The position numbers were made by a program, and so were the translations under genes. This document shows, piece by piece, positions 46,305 through 54,159 of a stretch of 61,443 nucleotides of DNA; position 1 is the first letter of the stretch; each line of letters opens with the position of its first letter. Origin of the DNA: Clostridium sp. (GTDB taxonomy: Bacteria > Bacillota > Clostridia > Lachnospirales > Lachnospiraceae). Location: contig JAMOZY010000014.1 in the NCBI GenBank assembly GCA_023667695.1, positions 1 through 61,443 of the forward strand, given 5' to 3'. The notes below the pieces were generated by a model. It saw nothing but the letters and a program-made list of their open reading frames with translations. It ran no database searches and was not told where the DNA came from.

Positions 46305-48551
46305 TTATTTTCCTTCCACACCTGCCAGAAGATAAACCAATGGCGAATTCCAATAAATGGTTATCTCGTTACAAGAATAGCTCTGTACATTATCCACATA
46401 ACAGGCTGCATTTGCCTTATCGCTTAAGGTTGCTGCTGCATAAGAATCCTCCAGATTCGAATTCGGTCCGCCAATCAGCATACCTTCCATGGCCGCTCCT
46501 ACTGCTTCCGATGGACGATGGTGTGGATTCTCCGGCGACAGAGTTCCAAAGCCGGTAACAAAGCAGTAGGAATTGGTATTCGTACCCAGCAGATAATCCA
46601 ACTGCTGTCCCGCTGCAATCTGGTACTTCTCATCCTGTGACAACTGATGCGCCATTAAAAGCAGCATTCCCCTATTCGCCACCAGCATATTGCTGCCCCA
46701 ATAATATTCATCCTCTCCGATAGCTACACCATATGCATCCGCTTCCGAACACTTCACAGCTTCATCCGCCATTTGATAAAAATATTCCTCTACGGTTGGC
46801 AAATAGTTATCTGACATGGCACGCGCCTCACTGGTGGTCAGATATGCATAGATTCCATACATTCCCACGCTCTGCCAGCCTAAGTCACCGCCGATTTCCT
46901 CTAATGTGTAATCTGCCTTTAATGCGTCGCTATACCTGCTGTCTCCGGTAGTCTTGTATAGCTCTGCCAATGCCCAGTACCGTTCATCTGTATCCTGCGT
47001 ATCCCCATACTCACCGGTTGCAATAGAGGACGGGTTTCGAAAACCGGTCTTATCACTCGGCGTCTGCTCCAGATATGCCTGTGCCTGCTCTGCTGCTGTC
47101 AGGCAGGTCTGACTGTAATCCCCATCAAACTCTTTCCATACTCTGGCTGCCATCGCCATAGCTGCCGCAAAGTCCGCTGTAGCCGTGGTAGAAATCGGTG
47201 CCAGAACCAACTGCTCTGTCTCTTCCTCCGGCATCACGCTTCCAGGGAAGTTCTCACAGGTAATCTTGTGATAAACACCACCCGTCGTTCCATCCTGCAT
47301 TTGCAGCATCCAGTCCAGCTCATATTTCACTTCATCTAAAATATCCGGAATGCCATTCCCACTCTCCGGAATGCCAGTATCGTCACCAAACTGCTCTCCA
47401 TAGACTTCATATGCCAGCATCAGGTCTGCTACCGCCTTTGCCGCCGCTACCGTATAGCGTCCATAGTCTCCGGCATCATGCCAGCCGCCGCTGATTGCAA
47501 CACTGCTGCCAGCTTCCCCATAAATCTCTGCATCACCGGTATGGCATGCTTCATGTCCAAAGAGGTCATCCGTTACAGCCTCCCCACAGCGCTGGAGATA
47601 GAACATCCGCATAGCACTGTCTGCCAGGGCTTCATAAACATCATCATCAATCCGGAACTCAAAGGACTCACCAAAAGCCTCCGTTACCAGCTTATAAGTA
47701 CCAGTCTCCGTTACCTGGGAGAAATCTGCAATTGCCGTCTGTTCGCCAGAGGCTGCATTCTCCTTTGCCGACTCCAGCTCTCCACTATATACGACTGCAT
47801 CCGTTTCAACATTTACCACATCAAAGCTTCCGCTTATGTCTGTTCCCGTCTCTGCCCGTACGACTGCCTTCTTTTCCGCATTCGGCAGATATCCCATCTG
47901 ATTTACATTCACCGCCGGGACCTCAGCATCACTACCGGATGCAACCCGTCCGGAATCATCCGTCAGATACAGGGCAAAATTATCAAAATATACACTATGG
48001 GCGCCCATATCCTCCGGACTGCCCTCTGACATTCCCATATTGATGCAAAGCCGGGGCGCCGGGTCCGAAGCCTCCTCCATGGTGAAGGATGTCGTCACAT
48101 GCTGTACCTCCTCATTTACCGTAATCAAATCACTGACATAGGCATGATAATCCCCACCGTTTAACTGAAGCCGCCACTCCATCGTCCGTTCAATGGTGGC
48201 ATGGACATCAAAGGAAAACTCATATACACAGCCGGTATCCAGGGAAAATCCATCATAATAAGGCTGAATACCATAATCCAAAGTGCCGGGGTCCGATACT
48301 GCGATTTCCATCTCACCCTCTGCTGTAACAGTCTGGGCAGCATCTGCACCATTCAGATATATCATCCAGTTGGTTAAGCCGTCACTGAAATCACCGTTCT
48401 GTATCATATTTTCCAGTCCGGCATTCCCGTTCTCTTCTGTTGATACACCGCCGGAGGTATCCTCCGTATCATTCTGCTTTCCGCAGCCAGCCATGGAACA
48501 TACCATCATTACTGCCAATGCTGTTGCAAACAGTCTCTTGCTCTTTTTCAT
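46305..48551 (-). CDS. GH9-family glycoside hydrolase lipoprotein
   Basis: 748 residues. A lipoprotein signal ends SMAGC (Cys 23). A CBM4/9-like carbohydrate-binding domain (MIQNGDFSDGLTNWMIYLNG) follows at about 48-200, then the CelD-type Ig domain (VNQMGYLPNAEKKAVVR) at 210-310. The GH9 catalytic domain shows GGWHDAGDYGRY with the catalytic Asp pair, HHRPSEA, and SYSCNEITIYWNSPLVYLLA with the acid Glu. It probably cuts beta-1,4-glucans or similar oligosaccharides at the cell surface. No dockerin or cohesin is seen. GGAGG precedes the ATG. It lies just upstream of the YfhO gene. Confidence 0.9.
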   Translation of the reverse strand: MKKSKRLFATALAVMMVCSMAGCGKQNDTEDTSGGVSTEENGNAGLENMIQNGDFSDGLTNWMIYLNGADAAQTVTAEGEMEIAVSDPGTLDYGIQPYYDGFSLDTGCVYEFSFDVHATIERTMEWRLQLNGGDYHAYVSDLITVNEEVQHVTTSFTMEEASDPAPRLCINMGMSEGSPEDMGAHSVYFDNFALYLTDDSGRVASGSDAEVPAVNVNQMGYLPNAEKKAVVRAETGTDISGSFDVVNVETDAVVYSGELESAKENAASGEQTAIADFSQVTETGTYKLVTEAFGESFEFRIDDDVYEALADSAMRMFYLQRCGEAVTDDLFGHEACHTGDAEIYGEAGSSVAISGGWHDAGDYGRYTVAAAKAVADLMLAYEVYGEQFGDDTGIPESGNGIPDILDEVKYELDWMLQMQDGTTGGVYHKITCENFPGSVMPEEETEQLVLAPISTTATADFAAAMAMAARVWKEFDGDYSQTCLTAAEQAQAYLEQTPSDKTGFRNPSSIATGEYGDTQDTDERYWALAELYKTTGDSRYSDALKADYTLEEIGGDLGWQSVGMYGIYAYLTTSEARAMSDNYLPTVEEYFYQMADEAVKCSEADAYGVAIGEDEYYWGSNMLVANRGMLLLMAHQLSQDEKYQIAAGQQLDYLLGTNTNSYCFVTGFGTLSPENPHHRPSEAVGAAMEGMLIGGPNSNLEDSYAAATLSDKANAACYVDNVQSYSCNEITIYWNSPLVYLLAGVEGK

Positions 48552-48794
48552 GCTTCTCTTCCTCCACTTCTTTTACGATATTGTATTTTCCTGCCAATGC
48601 TTTTTTATTCCTTTTATTTATAACTTCATATTTTCTTTTTTCAATATGTATATAGATTATAAATATGTCTTTGATTCTCGTACTGCAATAAATCCATTAT
48701 GCTTCATATCAGGTGTTCTCATCCTGACCTGTCTTGTGTCCATTCCACAATTCCGGCTGCACTTGTATCTCTCATGCATTTTTACCCAGGCCGT

Positions 48795-49568
48795 TTATGT
48801 CAGATACCGAAGCACCTCTTCATAAGCCATACTGCCTCCAAACAAATCCAAGGCGCTTCCTATGGTGACATCCAGCCGGTTCCTGCCCAGCTCCTTTAAC
48901 TGTCTTAAGTCTTCAAACGAACCAACTCCGCCAGCATAGGTAATGGGAAGTCCCGACCAAGCTCCCAGTAGCTCTGCCAAAGGGGCCTCAATTCCCTTTG
49001 CTTTTCCCTCTGCATCTACAGCATGAATCAGAAATTCATCACAATATGCCGATAACCGGTCTAATAAATCTATGGTGACTGCTTCCTCCGTAAACCTCTG
49101 CCAACGGTCTGTTACTATGTAATACCTATCCTCCCGCTTCCGACAGGACAAATCCAGCACCAGATGCTCCTTTCCCACCAGCCTTACCAGCTCCTTCAGA
49201 CGGTCATAATGAATTCTTCCATTCTGAAATACATAAGAGGTGACGATAACATGGGAAGCACCCATATCCAGAAAGCTCCCGGCGTTCTCACTGTTCATCC
49301 CGCCGCCAATCTGCAAACCGCCAGGGTATTCCGAAAGAGCCAGCTTTGCCTGCTCCACATCTGCTGCATAATATTCGGAACCTGCCGGATTCAGAAGGAT
49401 AATATGTCCTCCCCGGATGCCGCTGTCCCGATACAGCCTTGCATAAAAACCGGCATCCTGCTCCGAAACAAAGTTCTCCTCTGCATGGTTGTTCCGGTCT
49501 GCCAGACTTCCCCCTACAATCTGCTTTACTTTACCGTTGTGAATATCAATGCACGGTCTGAAATTCAT
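48795..49568 (-). CDS. hisA: ProFAR isomerase HisA, eukaryotic (HIS6) type
   Basis: 257 residues beginning MNFRPCIDIHNGKVKQIVGG, with QIGGGMNSENAGSFLDMGAS, LVLDLSCRKREDRYYIVTDR and TYAGGVGSFEDLRQLKELGR. This is the sequence type of yeast HIS6 and plant HisA, clearly different from usual bacterial HisA. It converts ProFAR to PRFAR in histidine synthesis. It stands alone rather than in a his operon. The C terminus and AGGAG RBS are intact, so it is probably functional. Confidence 0.85.
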   Translation of the reverse strand: MNFRPCIDIHNGKVKQIVGGSLADRNNHAEENFVSEQDAGFYARLYRDSGIRGGHIILLNPAGSEYYAADVEQAKLALSEYPGGLQIGGGMNSENAGSFLDMGASHVIVTSYVFQNGRIHYDRLKELVRLVGKEHLVLDLSCRKREDRYYIVTDRWQRFTEEAVTIDLLDRLSAYCDEFLIHAVDAEGKAKGIEAPLAELLGAWSGLPITYAGGVGSFEDLRQLKELGRNRLDVTIGSALDLFGGSMAYEEVLRYLT

Positions 49569-49673
49569 GTTTGATTCTCCTGATTGATTAAACTATACAA
49601 GTAACGATATTTTATCATAGGACACTATGGTTTTCAAGAAAAGAGAGAATAATAGAATCTGAATTTTCATCAA

Positions 49674-50402
49674 TTATATCTTTCCCATGTATTGTAGAAA
49701 CGCTTCGCGAACAACGGTATATTTCGGCTTCGCAATATTGAGACGGGCGCCGTTTCTCATTTCCACCTTATGCCGTCCTATCCTATTCACATACCTCAAA
49801 TTCACCAGTGTACTTTGGTGAATTCTGAAAAAATGCAAATCCTGCAACGCAGCTTCCAGCTCATCTAATGAGCCACGCATGGTAAAGGTCACTGGTACAG
49901 AGTCCTGCAGCACCCGAACATGCAGCTTATGTACGGCGCTTTCTATGTACATGATATGTTCCGGATTCAGGAGCTTCTTTCCTTCCCGGAATTTAAATGT
50001 CAGCTTTCTTTCTGTGTAATTCATTTCCTGAAGAATGGTATCCATGCATTCCTTTATGGCTATCTCAAAATTCTCACTGTCCTTAAGCAGATACCGGATT
50101 GCATTTACGCCATAGCCTTCCAGGGCATATGATATATAAACGGTTACAAATACCAGATAGGTTTCCCGAAGAAGCTTACGGATTTCCTTTGCCGTCTCCA
50201 AGCCATTCATACCTTCCATACCAATATCAAGAAATATGATGTCAAAATGAGCCAGTCCGTCTACTGCTTCTACCAATTCCACACCGGATGAAAAAGAAAC
50301 AATCTGATAACTAAGTTCACTAGCCTCCAGGTAATCGGAAAGCAGCTCTTTTTCAAAGCTCAAAAAATGTTCTTCATCATCACATATTGCAATCTTAAGC
50401 AT
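49674..50402 (-). CDS. LytTR-family response regulator
   Basis: 242 residues: receiver domain with FDIIFLDIGMEGMNGLETAK (phosphoacceptor Asp) and a C-terminal LytTR DNA-binding domain (LHFFRIHQSTLVNLRYVNRI, then KVEMRNGARLNIAKPKY). No histidine kinase is adjacent. Divergent to the recombinase with 219 bp between them. It is a paralogue of the 59945-60673 regulator: same length, same MLKIAICDDE start, same core. AgrA-like control of surface or peptide-related genes is usual for the family, inferred here. Confidence 0.85.
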   Translation of the reverse strand: MLKIAICDDEEHFLSFEKELLSDYLEASELSYQIVSFSSGVELVEAVDGLAHFDIIFLDIGMEGMNGLETAKEIRKLLRETYLVFVTVYISYALEGYGVNAIRYLLKDSENFEIAIKECMDTILQEMNYTERKLTFKFREGKKLLNPEHIMYIESAVHKLHVRVLQDSVPVTFTMRGSLDELEAALQDLHFFRIHQSTLVNLRYVNRIGRHKVEMRNGARLNIAKPKYTVVREAFLQYMGKI

Positions 50403-50487
50403 GTACTCATCCCCATATTTTCAGTCGTTTTATGTCTTTATTATTCCTAATTTTATGAGGGAATGCAATTCAAGGCATACGGAGAAT

Positions 50488-50550
50488 TTCCGACATTTTC
50501 CCTTTTCTCTATCGTTTCATTTTTTGTCATTCTGCCATTTTCGACATTTT
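50488..50550. promoter_or_regulatory. Repeated GACATTTT boxes between regulator and recombinase
   Basis: TTCCGACATTTT at about 50488 and TTTCGACATTTT at about 50539, with a TTTTGTCATTCT between, in a T-rich tract. LytTR regulators bind pairs of short direct repeats and this gap is shared by a LytTR gene and the recombinase, so these are candidate binding sites. No clear promoter motif was found here. Confidence 0.35.
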
Positions 50551-50621
50551 TCTATGTTTTTCGCAAAATAGTTGATAAAATTGTGAGATACCTATAACCG
50601 TTTCAAAAGGAGAAAAACGCT

Positions 50622-51542
50622 ATGTATAATTTAACAGAAACTCTAAACGACTACTTTTATTTCTGCCAATATCAGAAACGCCTGGATGATAAAACGCTGA
50701 AGGCCTACCGTATTGATTTGGCACAATTCTCCCGCTTTCTGGCAGATTGTCCGATTGAATCCATTACGCCTGACCGCCTGGAGGCCTATATTTCCCATCT
50801 CCATCAAACCTATAAGCCCAAAACCGTCAAGCGTAAAATCGCGTCCTTAAAGGCATTTTTTCACTATCTGGAATATAAGGATATTATCCGTATTAATCCC
50901 TTCCATAAACTGCAGGTGAAGTTCCGGGAGCCTGTCATTTTACCCAAAACCATTCCGCTTCATACTATCGAAGCCCTTCTGGCATCCATGTATCAAAGCT
51001 ATGAAAACACGCAACAGCCCTGTCGAAAAAAACGGCTGTTGCGTGACATTGCCGTAATCGAATTACTGTTCTCTACCGGTATGCGAATCTCGGAGCTATG
51101 CTCGCTTCATCCGGAGGATGTCAATCTGGTGGAGGGTATTATCTTAATTCACGGAAAGGGGGCAAAGGAACGCCGAATCCAAATCGGAAATGAGAACGTT
51201 CTGAATATCATAAGGAAGTATCAAGGTTCCTATGCACCGGAAATCGCCGCCTGCCGGTTCTTCTTCGTCAACCAGAATCAGCAGCGACTCTCGGAGCAAT
51301 CTGTCCGCCGATTGATTAATAAGCATGGAAGGGCGGCGGATATCGAGCTGCATATCACGCCTCATATGTTCCGCCACTCCTTCGCCACCTATCTGTTAGA
51401 AGCAGATGTGGACATCCGGTATATACAGGAAATGCTGGGGCATAGCTCGATTAATATTACGGAAATCTATACGCATGTGGCAATGGCGAAGCAGAGGGAT
51501 ATTCTGATGACGAAGCATCCGAGGAAGGATTTTCGGGTGTAG
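50622..51542 (+). CDS. Tyrosine recombinase (XerC/XerD-like)
   Basis: 306 residues. The N-terminal SAM-like DNA-binding domain ([40 protein letters not shown]) is followed by the catalytic domain with Arg in [12 protein letters not shown], Lys in [11 protein letters not shown], HxxR in [12 protein letters not shown], His in [10 protein letters not shown] and Tyr in EIYTHV. All active residues are present. It is not the core xerC or xerD by context; it lies 80 bp from the left inverted repeat of the segment at 51622-57559 and is its likely invertase. AAGGAG precedes the ATG. Confidence 0.9.
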   Translation: MYNLTETLNDYFYFCQYQKRLDDKTLKAYRIDLAQFSRFLADCPIESITPDRLEAYISHLHQTYKPKTVKRKIASLKAFFHYLEYKDIIRINPFHKLQVKFREPVILPKTIPLHTIEALLASMYQSYENTQQPCRKKRLLRDIAVIELLFSTGMRISELCSLHPEDVNLVEGIILIHGKGAKERRIQIGNENVLNIIRKYQGSYAPEIAACRFFFVNQNQQRLSEQSVRRLINKHGRAADIELHITPHMFRHSFATYLLEADVDIRYIQEMLGHSSINITEIYTHVAMAKQRDILMTKHPRKDFRV

Positions 51543-51600
51543 GGGGAGGGGAGATAAAAGGTGAATGGGGTGAATGGGAATATAGGTTGAGGTTTGTGTG

Positions 51601-51628
51601 CCAACCACTGGGGAGGTGGTTGGTTTTT
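51601..51628 (+). terminator. Terminator of the recombinase gene, U-tract inside the inverted repeat
   Basis: CCAACCAC and GTGGTTGG form a perfect 8-bp stem around 7 bases, followed by TTTTTT. The T-run (51624-51629) belongs to the left 34-bp repeat. Rightward transcription should stop here before entering the segment in either orientation. Confidence 0.75.
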
Positions 51629-51655
51629 TGGTGGATAATCAAATATTATCTGTTA
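51622..51655. repeat. Left 34-bp inverted repeat of the invertible segment
   Basis: Matches the reverse complement of 57526-57559 at all 34 positions, starting GGTTTTTTGGTGGATAATCA. Inside lies GATAAT-N5-ATTATC, two 6-bp arms about a 5-bp spacer, the form of a tyrosine recombinase core site. Confidence 0.85.
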
Positions 51656-51731
51656 GATGGGAGCTAAGATAATACCTAGTTCTTAATTGATAATCTAATT
51701 ATTCATATTTAATAATTATAAGGAGGTCGAA

Positions 51732-52469
51732 ATGGTATACGGTATTATTTTAGCTGGTGGCAAGGGAACAAGAATGGGAGCAGATATTCCCAAACAATTT
51801 TTAAACTTAACCAATAAACCCATCCTTATTTGGACCTTAGATGCGTTTATCAATTCAAGACTATTTGATAGGGTTTATCTTACTATTAATAAAAACTGGT
51901 CAAAGTATACAACGGAATTATTAAAAAAATATTATTTACCACAGAAATTGGAAAAAGTTGAGATTTGTATAAACAAAGGTTCAAATAGAACATTATGTCT
52001 ATCAGAAACAGTTGATGAAATCGTAAAAGCAAATGGAATCAATTCAGATGATATAGTAATTTCACATGATGCAGTTCGCCCTTTTGTTTCTTATAAAGTT
52101 CTTCAAAACTGTATTTTTCAAGTGCAGGAAAACCAAGTTGCAATGGCTGCAATTCCTTGTGTAGAAACAATGTATTTATCTAATTTAAATGGTTATCTGA
52201 TAAAAAGTCAAGACAGAACTACATGCTATTTAGGGCAAAGCCCACAAGGATGTAAATTGCAACTGCTCTACCAAATTTTTCATTCGTGTTCCATTAAAAA
52301 ACTAATGTCAGTAACGGCCATTTCGCAATTGTTTATTAATAATAATATAAATGTAAAAATTTCATATGGAGAAGAAATTAACTATAAAATCACTACACCA
52401 AAAGATTTAGCGTTTGCAGAATTTTGCGTTGCAAATAATTTTTTTAGCAAAGATATTAATAACGTTTGA
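51732..52469 (+). CDS. IspD/TarI-family cytidylyltransferase
   Basis: 245 residues with the signature IILAGGKGTRMGADIPKQFL, SNRTLCLSETVDEI and ISHDAVRPFVSYKVL. The usual TQTPQ motif appears as GQSPQG. IspD makes CDP-methylerythritol, while TarI and Bcs1-like members make CDP-ribitol for teichoic acids or capsule. The AT-rich composition and location next to a carbamoyltransferase suggest the surface-polymer role over isoprenoid synthesis, but the substrate cannot be told. The 76 bp between repeat and ATG have an RBS (AAGGAGG) but no promoter that leaves the RBS in the transcript. Confidence 0.75.
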   Translation: MVYGIILAGGKGTRMGADIPKQFLNLTNKPILIWTLDAFINSRLFDRVYLTINKNWSKYTTELLKKYYLPQKLEKVEICINKGSNRTLCLSETVDEIVKANGINSDDIVISHDAVRPFVSYKVLQNCIFQVQENQVAMAAIPCVETMYLSNLNGYLIKSQDRTTCYLGQSPQGCKLQLLYQIFHSCSIKKLMSVTAISQLFINNNINVKISYGEEINYKITTPKDLAFAEFCVANNFFSKDINNV

Positions 52470-52485
52470 AGAAAGGAATGGGGTT

Positions 52486-54159
52486 ATGAATATTGCATTA
52501 GGAATACATGTGGGTCATGACAGAGGAGCATGTTTAATCAAAAATGGCGAAGTGATTGCCGTATTAGCACAGGAACGATTAGATCGAGTTAAGCATTCCC
52601 AATCTATGGCCATTCCATATGATACCATAGATGCACTCTTAAAATATTGTGGGCTGGATATCGCAGATATATCCTGTATAGGGCTATCACATGTGGCAAT
52701 TGAGGGCAGTGCAGTGCGAGATTTATATAAAAAAGAATTTTTTAACCATTATAAATGTTTCTATGTACCATTTTATTTTGTCTCCCATCATGATGCCCAT
52801 GCATATGCGGTTTATTTTTCATCAGGATTTGATGAAAGTCTTATCTTTGTGTCTGATGGCGGAGGTGATTTTATTGATGGAAAACAAGAATCTGAAACAA
52901 TGTATATAGCTAAGAATGAAATTGTCACAAAAGTTTCAAGACGTCTGCAAAATATAGCTGTGCGTCATATGAAAGATCCGATTAACCACATCCTTCCGTT
53001 TATGCCTGCTTATGTCCAAAAGCTTGAAATGAGTTTGGCTCGCAAATATTCTCAAATCACACATTTATTGGGATTCAAATCCGGAGAAGAAGGTAAAACT
53101 ATGGGGTTGGCTTCATATGGAAATTCATTGATTGATTATACAAATTTGTCCTATAAGAATTTAGATTTTTCACTTACTTATGGTGATATAATTCAAGAGA
53201 TATTTGCACTACAGAATCTTTCAGGAAAATCATTTAAAGATTTTATGAATGAAAAAGCGGCAGACATTGCTAGTACAGTACAAATCTATACGGAACAGGC
53301 CTTAATTTCTATTATTAAAAGCTTTCTTGCTAAGTACCCATGTAAGAATCTTTGCTTATCAGGAGGAATCTTTTTAAATTGTTTAACAAATCATAAAATA
53401 CTTGAACAATGCAATATCAATAATATATTTATCTTACCTGCATCAGGGGATGATGGTCAGGCATTAGGAAGTGCTTATTATGCCTATATTCAGCAATATG
53501 GAATGAGACAACCATTTAAGGTTTCATTACCATATCTAGGATTATCTTATACAGATAAAGAAATTTTAGATATAATCAATGCTAAAGGCTTAAAGTTTCA
53601 GAAATATGATGATCATTCATTGGCAAAACAAATTGCCACCTATATTAAAGAAGATAAAATTATTGGTTTCCATAGGGGGCGTACAGAAATTGGTCCACGC
53701 GCACTATGCCATAGGAGTATTTTGGCCAATCCATCAAACCCGGAAATGAAGAATATCTTAAATCAAAGAGTCAAACATCGTGAGGAATTTCGACCATTTG
53801 CACCAACCGTGACTGCAGAAGAACAATTTAAATACTTTGATTTAAAGTGTTCCTCGGATTATATGCTTCTGGCAACCACGGTAAAGGAAGAATATCGTAA
53901 TGTGCTAGCTTCTATTACACACGTTGACAATACTGCCAGAATTCAATCTGTTTCGCAGGAACAAGAACCTTTTATACATATGTTATTAGAAGAAGTCAAA
54001 AATCTAACTGGATATCCCGTCCTGCTTAACACTTCTTTTAATGTTGCCGGACAACCCATTGTAGAAAGTCCTCTTGATGCACTTAATACATTTTTAGCTA
54101 CGAATATTGATATATTAGTATTAGGAAATTATATTATCAACAAAAAAACTATGATATAG
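52486..54159 (+). CDS. Carbamoyltransferase (NodU/TobZ family)
   Basis: About 557 residues. The N-terminal YrdC/Kae1-like domain starts MNIALGIHVGHDRGACLIKN and has SHHDAHAYAVYF and FVSDGGGDF. The C-terminal half has LCLSGGIFLNCLTNHKIL, GRTEIGPRALCHRSILANP and LLNTSFNVAGQPIVESP. These enzymes attach a carbamoyl group from carbamoyl phosphate via carbamoyl-AMP to a hydroxyl of a sugar, an antibiotic, a Nod factor or a nucleoside. The acceptor is unknown here. ATG at 52486 is 17 bp after the cytidylyltransferase stop. The frame to 52414 overlaps it and is discarded. Confidence 0.9.
   Translation: MNIALGIHVGHDRGACLIKNGEVIAVLAQERLDRVKHSQSMAIPYDTIDALLKYCGLDIADISCIGLSHVAIEGSAVRDLYKKEFFNHYKCFYVPFYFVSHHDAHAYAVYFSSGFDESLIFVSDGGGDFIDGKQESETMYIAKNEIVTKVSRRLQNIAVRHMKDPINHILPFMPAYVQKLEMSLARKYSQITHLLGFKSGEEGKTMGLASYGNSLIDYTNLSYKNLDFSLTYGDIIQEIFALQNLSGKSFKDFMNEKAADIASTVQIYTEQALISIIKSFLAKYPCKNLCLSGGIFLNCLTNHKILEQCNINNIFILPASGDDGQALGSAYYAYIQQYGMRQPFKVSLPYLGLSYTDKEILDIINAKGLKFQKYDDHSLAKQIATYIKEDKIIGFHRGRTEIGPRALCHRSILANPSNPEMKNILNQRVKHREEFRPFAPTVTAEEQFKYFDLKCSSDYMLLATTVKEEYRNVLASITHVDNTARIQSVSQEQEPFIHMLLEEVKNLTGYPVLLNTSFNVAGQPIVESPLDALNTFLATNIDILVLGNYIINKKTMI

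Noticed and set aside
48672-48794. 40-codon minus-strand frame (MHERYKCSRN...) between hisA and the GH9 gene
   Set aside because: Only a weak GGG upstream, no hydrophobic or conserved feature.
51687-51715. TTGATA and TAATAA as an internal promoter for the cytidylyltransferase
   Set aside because: The start point would fall inside the RBS, so the transcript could not be translated normally.
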